DNA of 64,000 nt from Oreocharis arfaki (taxonomy: Eukaryota; Chordata; Aves; Passeriformes; Paramythiidae), in assembly GCA_013398015.1 (NCBI GenBank), contig VZRR01008003.1:128912-192911 (forward strand), written 5' to 3'. Of the stretch, positions 49,501 through 58,500 are shown piece after piece. Both the position numbers and the translations under genes were made by a program. How positions within the stretch are numbered: the first letter of the stretch is position 1; each line of letters begins with the position of its first letter. The notes under the pieces are model-generated. The model ran no database searches. It saw only the letters and a list, made by a program, of their open reading frames with translations, and had not been told where the DNA came from.

Positions 49501-52500
49501 ACTAAAAAGAGGTATGCACAGGAGTAGTGTGTTTGGAATTTTGGGAGACACTGGTATCAGTATGCTGGGAGCTGTGCATTGGATAATGAGAGCTGCAGCA
49601 CTGGGCGGTCACAGGAGGAGGAGGAAGTCGATTTCTGAGTCTGCAGGAAAAGGGGGCAGTGCAGTGACAGTTCTACTTATTTTAGACGTGTACTAATGTA
49701 GCAAGTAGTAAAGCTTTGCTGAGCTGGCCTTCTATAAACAGGCAGGCTTGAGAGAAAATTTCCTTTACTCCAGAGAACAACGTGGAATTTGCAGGGAAGG
49801 TATCATTGTCTGTGAGAAACATCCCTTTTCAGTGTCAATTAGGTTATCATTCAGAATCAGGTATATGGCCCTTACTGGCTGTCCTAGGATTTGTTGTAGC
49901 TGCATGTGTTTAAGTGGATAGGACATGAATGTGTTGTTTTCCCAGAGCTCAGTGGTGAGCAGCAGAACCTGTGACAAGTGTGAGGGTAAACAGAGTGGGA
50001 GGAACTTCTCAGGCATCCCACTGTCCCCATTCCCTTGGACTGGCAGCTGTAGAGCTCTTGGCTTGGTCTGGTAGCAATGGAGGCTTAATACAGTCACTGC
50101 TAATTGTAAGATGTTTTTAGTGAACTGTAGATTAATGAATTTCAAGATAAAAATGTATTTCTTGATGAAATGCAGATGAATGCCCTGAGCCCTAAGACTT
50201 CACTGAAGGGCCTCTCTCTCAAAAATGAGGCATTGTAGATTGTGGAGAAAGTGAAACTGTCCAGCTTCTGGAAAGTGACAGACCTAAGGAAAGTCAGTGC
50301 CCCTGCAAAGTTTTGGGTATCAGTTAAATGTTGTCATCCTTGTCATTTCTTATGTTCTTTAAAGCAAAAGCTGAAACAATTCACATTGATATGAGCCAGC
50401 ACAAATCTGAGCTAAAAGGATTTGGAGTGTTTGAGAGTGGTGAACACTGAAGTTGTGATTAGGCAGCAGGAAGTCAGTTATAATTCACTTCTCTGCTGTA
50501 CTTGGAGAACTTCCTAGCTGCTTTGTCAACATTAACACTTGATTTTTTTAATTTGGCCTGTGGGCAGCTGATGCCAGGAGGTAGCTGTGTACTCTCTCTC
50601 AGACACTCTCAAGTGTATGGCAAATCTGACTTGGCTGCATATGCAGATCTGTTGGGACACGGAACCTTTGGACTCTGTAAAGAAGGACTTGCTTTTTATG
50701 CCAGGTCCGTTACCTCTTGGAATGGATGGAAGAAGACTTGGAAGATGAGGATGACACAGCCAGTACATCAAAACCAGAATTCTGCCATCCATTATGCCAG
50801 TGCTCAAAATGTGGGCCAGCACAAAAGGTTGGAATATTCTTTCTGTAAGAAGAATAACTTATGTTCTTGTAATGTAAGTTTTTGCTCCAGGGAAATAACA
50901 TTCATGTTGCACAGCACCTCTATCTCTCTGTCTAAAATTAACTATATACAATTAACTATGTACAGATTTTCACACTTCATCTGATGTTATGAAATTGTTC
51001 TTTTTGTAATTGAACTGTTGAAAATTTTGGATACAGGAAGAGTGTTCATGGACTTGCTTGATGTCTAATGGAGTGAGAAAGCTTCTCAGTTTGCTTTTAG
51101 GAAATGTGGGGTGCTGTCAGGAAGGTTTGGACAACTTTGAATGAACATCCTTTTCTAAGCCTCTGGTTCTCTTTTGTAGTTTACACTGCTACCTGGCACA
51201 GCATATCTACTTACCTGTTAGTAATTAGTTTAGCAAGGAATACCTGCTAATCCCATAATCCATATAATGCTGATAAAGTCTTTTTTTTTAATTGCATGGC
51301 ATCTTTTCTACAAGCCATATCTAAAGCCTCTTCAGAGATTAAATATAATTACAAAGACTTTTTCAGTTGCAAAGATTTCCTGCCCCCTAACTTCCCACAC
51401 TCTGTAGAATAGAACGAGGCTTTACAATATACTCTTTTTATCTTTTTTTCTCTTTTTTTTTCTTTCTTTTTTTTTTTTAAAACAATGAAGAATCCCAGCT
51501 TTTTGGAAGTAGAAATTCTATTACTTGCCTTCCAGGAGGTGTCTGAAGGTAACTGGATAAGTCATTGCAAAATAAACCAAAGTACAGATTTTCAGTTTAT
51601 TGGCTACTTTGTGGTTAACAGCACTGTGAGATGGCTTAACTCCGAAATTCCCCACTGCCACCACATGTTTATTTTGTGCAGGCTTAGAGTCTGCTGTTGT
51701 CCTTAAATGCTTCACATTCACACCGTGCTTTGTTCTCTGGTGAGGGGTGTCCCTGTGCCCTCAGGACACAGATCATGTGCTAAAGATGCCAGAGCTCGAG
51801 TCCATAAAGCTCATTTTATTGCTAAGGGAGGGAATGGCATCTGCTGTGGAATTCACTTGCCTGCTGAATGAGAAGAGAAAGGAACTTGTTAATTAATCGT
51901 AACCCCTGTATTAGGCAGGCACATGTTGAAAGCACAGAATTAAAGGTTGTCCACCATGTAAATGTCAGGCACCCACAGCTTGCAAGAGGAATGAAAAAGG
52001 ATGTTCTGTACTGCTGTGTAAATTGTCCTCCAGGTGTTTCCTTATCTTGACTCCTCAGGGGAGTCTGTTCTCCAGGCCACTATTGCTTCCAGATGAATTA
52101 AATTAATTTTAGTTTGTATCCTTATTACCTCGAGCTTCATGTAGCATTAAAAGGTGTTTAGTGTCCGTCTCAAAGAGCATAAATATCTGTATAAATGAAA
52201 GTTACTCATTAACACTGACTCATATCCAGTATGAGCATCCTAACAGCTGTATAAAAGCTTTGTTCATGTCTCAACCTGTGCTGCTTTAGCCTCTTTTTAA
52301 TGTCATGAATACTTTGCCTGGAATTTCTCTCTATGAAGTTTCCGTGTTGGAAGAAAAGAGAGAACAATAAAAGTCATTTCCTGTTGAAAAATACTACCAA
52401 GCTGCTCTGCTTTACTGACTTTTTCTGAAGGCCTCAAGTTGGGCTCTAGCAGAAGTTCTTGTAATGCCCACCTGCCTGTTTTGTATAAACTTAGCAGGTA

Positions 52501-55500
52501 GTTGGCTATTTCTTTGGTTAAAACAAAGCACGATTGTTTTTACAGGTTTATTACCTATTTTCCTCAACAGGAATTTTCCAGGATCTGTGCCAATGGCCTC
52601 AGGGTGAACGTGTCAAACCAGGATGGTTTCACCCCGCTGCACATGGCTGCTCTGCACGGCCACTGCGAGCTGGCGTCGCTGCTGCTGAAACACGGCGCCA
52701 GTGCCAGCGCCAAGAACGCCAAACTCGCAGCTCCTCTGCACCTGGCCTGCCAGAGGGGGCACTCCCAGGTAACCCTGCCTTCTGCACAAAGCTCTCCAAC
52801 TCGTGCCCACCACTGGAAAGCTGTCTGGGGAAATTATCCACCAGACGAAACCAGTAACAGAGAAAGTGAGTTTGGTGGTTCTGGTTTTTGTTTTTAGTGT
52901 CTAAAATCTGCAGATGGAAAGGGGAACTTCCAGCTGAAATAGTTTCAGTAGACACCTTTTCTTTATAAATGACTTAAAATACTGATTTAATGCAAGTGCT
53001 GCAAAACCCTTCTGTTGTACTTGAAACGCTTGAAAAATCCCTTGTGCAGCTGCATCTTCTGTGTATGCTCCTCTGTACCTTCCTCTCTAGGTTATGTTTC
53101 TGTCTTGTATCTTCAGTAGCCACAGCATTAAATAATTACAGTATTGTCAACTCATGTAATTAGATCACGAGCCAAGTGGAGCTTTGAGGTAGCAGGTAAC
53201 TCGTCCCTCACTTCGAGTCAGGGAAGCAAAAGCAGTGAAGAAGCTGCATGAGCCCATGAGGGAAGGGTGTCAATACAGGAGGGAGAGTAAATGAGAGGGG
53301 AAAATAATTATGTAAAAGCAGGGGCAGACAGGCAAATGGGAAGTTACAGAAAAGTGGAAAATAAGGGTTTTAAAAATAAGGAGCTGAGGACTGCAGGAGG
53401 GAAAAACAGAGAATTCTGAAAATTATGGGAAGACAAAGCACTAGGGAAGCAAGAAAAACCAAGAATACAACTCACAGTTCTAGGTTAATAAAGATTGGTT
53501 CATGGGATAATTACAGTATAAAGAACTCCTTCCAAGTGTTGTGATGAGTTTGGAAAAGGGTGCTGCTGCTGTGGTGGTTTGGTTTTGATGTTTTGTTAAG
53601 TTAGTGGTTATATTTGTTTTTCACATACCTCAAGTTTTATTTTCTGGCGTCTCTTGCAGGTGCTTAAGTTTTTCTTTTTTAAAAGTTAATGTTAAAATAT
53701 GAAAATTAGTCTCATAGTAAGAGTAAAGCTGTTACTTCTTTCAATAGGTGGTAAAGTGTCTGATGGATTACAATGCTAAACAAAATAAAAAAGATATATA
53801 TGGAAATACTCCCTTAATTTATGCATGCTCGAATGGTCACTATGAGACTGCTGCCCTGTTGTTGCAGGTAAGATTACTGAAGACAGAATGTTCAACTGGT
53901 GTTTCTCATGTGATATCTGTCCTTACTGAGTACTCAGGATCAGTGTTTCTAGTTATGCATTCCTCTGTCAGAACTACCTGGGGAGAAAAATAAGAGTTTT
54001 TGTTGACTTACTTGTTTCAATCCCATCCCTTCACAGATTTTAATTGGATAAATATTACCTTACTATTGTACAGGTAGCTGTTTTTATGGAACTTTTATAT
54101 GGTAGGTGTTAGGTTTTCTTGCTTGGGATTCTATCACATAGGGTTGGGGGTTTTTTAAGTATCTCTTAAGCTTGGAATGTATAATAGGTATATGCAAAAA
54201 TGATGTGAGCTGATCCATGAAACTGTGGCTTTGAGATGGGGGAATAATGTGCCCAGGTGGGTTCTTGTTGCTCTGGTGGTGCAGATGCCTCTGTCCGTGC
54301 GCAGCTCCGGGGCTGCTGCATCGCTCTGCTCCGTCCTGCCTCTCCAACTCTGCTCTCACTTTGCTGTGCAGCACGGAGCCTCTGTGAACCTCTCCAACGC
54401 CAAGGGCAACACAGCCCTGCACGAGGCCGTGGTGGGCAGGAACGAGGCGCTGGTGGCCCTGCTGCTGCAGAACGGGGCCCTGCGGCACCTGCGCAACGAG
54501 CGGAGCTGCACCGCCGCCGACTGCGCCGAGCCCGTGAGTGCTGCACCAGCCTGGCCTGGGGCACGGGGCACGGGGCAGGACAGCAAACAAACACAGCTGC
54601 TGTCACAGCAGGCTTTGGCACACTGAACTGCATTCAGCAGTTATGTGGGATATAAAGACTAACATGCCTGTTCGTTGTACAGGGGACAAATGATGCCTGT
54701 GGCCTGTGAAACCGGTTGTGTTTCTACAATAAGTTATCCTAGACAAAAAGGATGAGTCTGGAAATAAAAGCACAGACCTAAGTAAAATTAACATTAAAAT
54801 CTCTAATGGCAGAGAGAGCAGAAGCACTGTTGGATGTAGGCAAATGAACACCTTGCACTAATCAGTTGCACTGAGGGCAATGTGCCCTGTTCCACCCATC
54901 GTCTTCTGCCCCTCAAGCCTTTTGATTCCTTTTATCTTGCAATGGATAACTCTGACCTTCCCCTTTTTTAATAGCAGTAGTATTACATGTAATATTAAAT
55001 TATACAGAATTATTTCACTCTTTAAAGGATTTGACAACTGGCCCCTATCCTAATCTGCTTAAATAGCCTCTCGGAGGTAGCTCAATGACTGCAGAATTCT
55101 GTACTGAATCAGTCTTACTACATGTGTTACCATTTAAACTGAAATTAGCTTAACCATAAATAATACAGCCTAAAGTAAGAGGTCAAGACTCCAACATCAT
55201 CACTGCATTACAGTGTGACTTGTGGAACACTGATTTTGTCCCTACTCAGAACGATACAATTTAAAGGGGGGTTTTTTTATAATGAGATTTTTTTGTGTGT
55301 GTGTTGTATTGATTTGTGAAAGCATTAATTAACACACACTGCAAAGACTAAAAGACTAACTTTTACTGTTATTTTTCTTTAATAATGGTGAAAATGGAAA
55401 CTCTTAAAATCAAGAATTCAAGCATCATGAAGTTGTTGGAAGCAGCACCAAGCTGTGTCCCCACATCAACAGAGGGAGAGAAGGAGAGTGAGTGGCACGT

Positions 55501-58500
55501 TACTGTCAAGATAAGGAAAAAAGGTACCTCTCATATTTCCACTGGTATGAATAAGAAGGGATTTAGGAATTCATGTGCAACTAGAGCAAATATTTTATGT
55601 AATTGATTTGCATATAATTATAGGACACTCAATTATTTTGCATATTTATGATAGGTAACACCTGAACACCTAAAAGACTGTAAGTAAATACAGCAGACTT
55701 TGTATTATACTCACGACATTGCTTCAAACTTAGTTTTCACTTATTTTGGGGTACATGTGTAAATTTTACATCCAAAAACATTTAAAGCTTAAAAACATGC
55801 CACATTTGAGATTACATAATTAACCATATAATAACTGTGCATTTCAGAGCAAAGCAAAACAGATTTAAATGACTGTTGGGTGTCATTTACATTGCCCTAA
55901 AACGGGTCAAGGTTCATTAGTTACTGTCTCTCATATTTTGGGGCAGAAATGAGAGCTACAGGGGTGACTGAACCTTCCAGCACATTTTGCAGAAGACTTT
56001 GAGCAAGTGGCAGGAGGTGGCACAGTGCCAGCCATGAGGTGCAGTGACAGCACAGCTGGGCTGCAGCAGGGCCCCAGTGCCTTGGGAAGGATGAGTTATC
56101 ATCCTTTCAGTACCTTTTATCTTGCACTATTAACTCTGATCTTCCTCTTTATTAATAGCAATAACATTATGCTTAAGTAGCCTCTGAGATGTAGCTCAAT
56201 GACCTCCTCACCAGATTGTCCCTCCTCACCTCTCACCCTCAGCTTCTGATCTGCCTCATCCACTACTCCCATTATGCTGGCTCAGAAGTTTTTCAGGTGA
56301 ATTTTCAAGTTCACTACCCTGGGGTGGGGGATGTAACAAAAGCTGTTCCCCCTGAGCTGCACAGCTCAGCAAAGGACCTGCTGCCACCAGGACTGTAGAA
56401 AGAAATCAGAGAGGCTGCAAAGCAGGAATTAGGGAATATGAGGAGCAGGAGTTTTTCAGTATCCATGAGTTTTCAAAGTAACTCTTGCATCCTTCCCTCG
56501 GAAAGATTGTGAATGTCTGGTTAATAGAAAACCACCACTAATCACAGCATGCTGATGCCTAAAATTGAGAATAGTTCTTTTCAAATATTATGAATAGTTC
56601 TAAGAGAGCAATAGAAGATATGAGTAAGTAATACTAATGAAGAGGTGGTTTAGCATCTGTGTGTTAATTCAGGTTGGTAAAAACTGGAATTCAGGGCCTC
56701 AAAGTCCAGAATTACAGTCTCTTCAGAAGCTTGGCCACTTGTGCTCATCTGAGGAAGAATGTTTGCTCCTGCAACTTAAAAATTTGTAAAATTTCCAAAG
56801 ACAAATCACCACTCCAATTCAAGTTAGCACTGTTATACTTTTACTATAAAACTTAATATCAGAACTGTGGTTTTTCTAATTCCTAAGTGTGATTCAGTTG
56901 TAATTTTAGCTGCCTGCTCTTTTAAACCCCCAGTGCATCCTAAGCCTTGTGAGGAAGCCGATGATCCCATAAGCAGACAACTTCAGCTGGTCCAATCAAT
57001 TAACAGATTTAACAAGTAAGCAGAGAAGCTTGCTCAGAGTATGTTTGTTGTTTCTCATAAGCAAAGGAGAAATCCAGCTGCTAATAAAGCCCCAAAGTGG
57101 GTCAGTGGTGATTACACATGACATGGTGGTGTGACAGTGGATGTTAATCCTGCAGGGCTGGCACGGTCACATCCCCAGGCAGATGTTCTGGGCATGACAA
57201 ACTCACTGAGGTTGGGAGGGAGGGCTTGAAAATATATCTAAAACTGGGATTGCACTAATACTTGGTGTACCATCATCTAAGTGTTTTAGAGCCAGACTGC
57301 TTAAAAATACTGCAGTGGTGTTCACTCATTGGTTGGGTTTTGCTTATATCTTTTTAAACCTTGTGTATATTCCATAGTAAAATACAGGGAATACGAGTAG
57401 GCTGTAAGTCTGGGAAGGTGTGGCCAGGGAGCTGCCTGTCTCTGGTGAGATAGTTCCACCTTGTGGAGCTTCTGAAAGAGGCTTTTATGAAAGGCTTATG
57501 TAAAGACATTTAATTTGTTTGATCTCTTTAAAATCTTCTTCAGAGAAAAACACTTACGGAGAACAATAACAAGAGATAAAAGTGTCCCTAATTTTGACTA
57601 TCACTTACTGCACCAGGTAAGTGGAAATACTTGCTCAGATTATTCGTTAATTACAGCAAATGTGTTTGTTTGCTCTGCTATCGCTCTGGGTACAGGGAAG
57701 AGGAAGGTTTACTAGTGGTGGTCATTGAATTACAAAAGTTCTGACCTGTTTGCCAAATTGCTCATTTCATCATTGTTCAAACTTCAGTGGTGCTTCTATG
57801 ACACCTCTTAAACACTTTATTGTTACTTTAAAAACTCTTAAGTCTCTTACTGCAGGCTTCATCTCTGTCTTGTCTCTGTCCAGCAAAACCTAGAACTGAA
57901 AAACTGTGCAGCTTCTTGGAGCTGTAGCCAAGCAGGGCTGCTTTGGCAAGAGAGACCTTTTTCAGTAGATTGAAATTAGGGTTTGCTCTAAGTCTGCTTC
58001 TAAGAGGAGACTGTTTGCAAGGGTGCCAGCAAACTGCATGTTGCATTGTCAGCTAAAACACAAACATAAGTGATAGATTCACCTCTGCTTGGGGTACAGT
58101 GACACCCGACACCAACTGCTGGGTGCTGCCTTCCCCCAGAACTTGTGCTCCTTCTGCCTCCTTTACACTGGCTTGGACTCTCATTGCATCTTCTGCTGAG
58201 CCATTTCAAAACACTAAATCAAGAGAAAAACTGACCTGTCTAAAACAAAAGAGTTTTTACCAGGTCAGTCCAGCAGCTGCCCATCATTAGACTGACACAG
58301 CCTTGGAAATGCAGACTCTGCTGCTCATGTCCATCTAGAAAATGGGAAACTCTTCCTGGAGCCCATAGGAGACTGAATACTTGCCAAAAGCCTTGAGAAC
58401 ACTAAATTAATGCTATAAAGCTGTAATATTTTATTAATTTTTTCTAAGTGATAATATTTTGCTAGTTAAACTCAGGATTTAGATTTTATAAGCGTGGATC

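Larger units (their letters stand above)
54534..56933 (+). other. ANKRD27: ANKRD27 introns 25 and 26
   Basis: The introns on either side of exon 26 (55415-55523) each carry a diverged copy of the same unclassified sequence (about 54929-55089 and 56112-56202). They hold no recognised CR1 copy or gene. Confidence 0.7.

Noticed and set aside
50502..50984. A 160-residue open frame spanning ANKRD27 exon 22
   Set aside because: It overlaps the exon in a different frame or runs on through intron. The true exon is fixed by splice sites and the CHPLCQCSKC motif.
51434..51479. Processed pseudogene tail or poly(A) insertion
   Set aside because: It is a mixed C/T pyrimidine tract on the plus strand with no adjacent gene-like sequence or target-site duplication.
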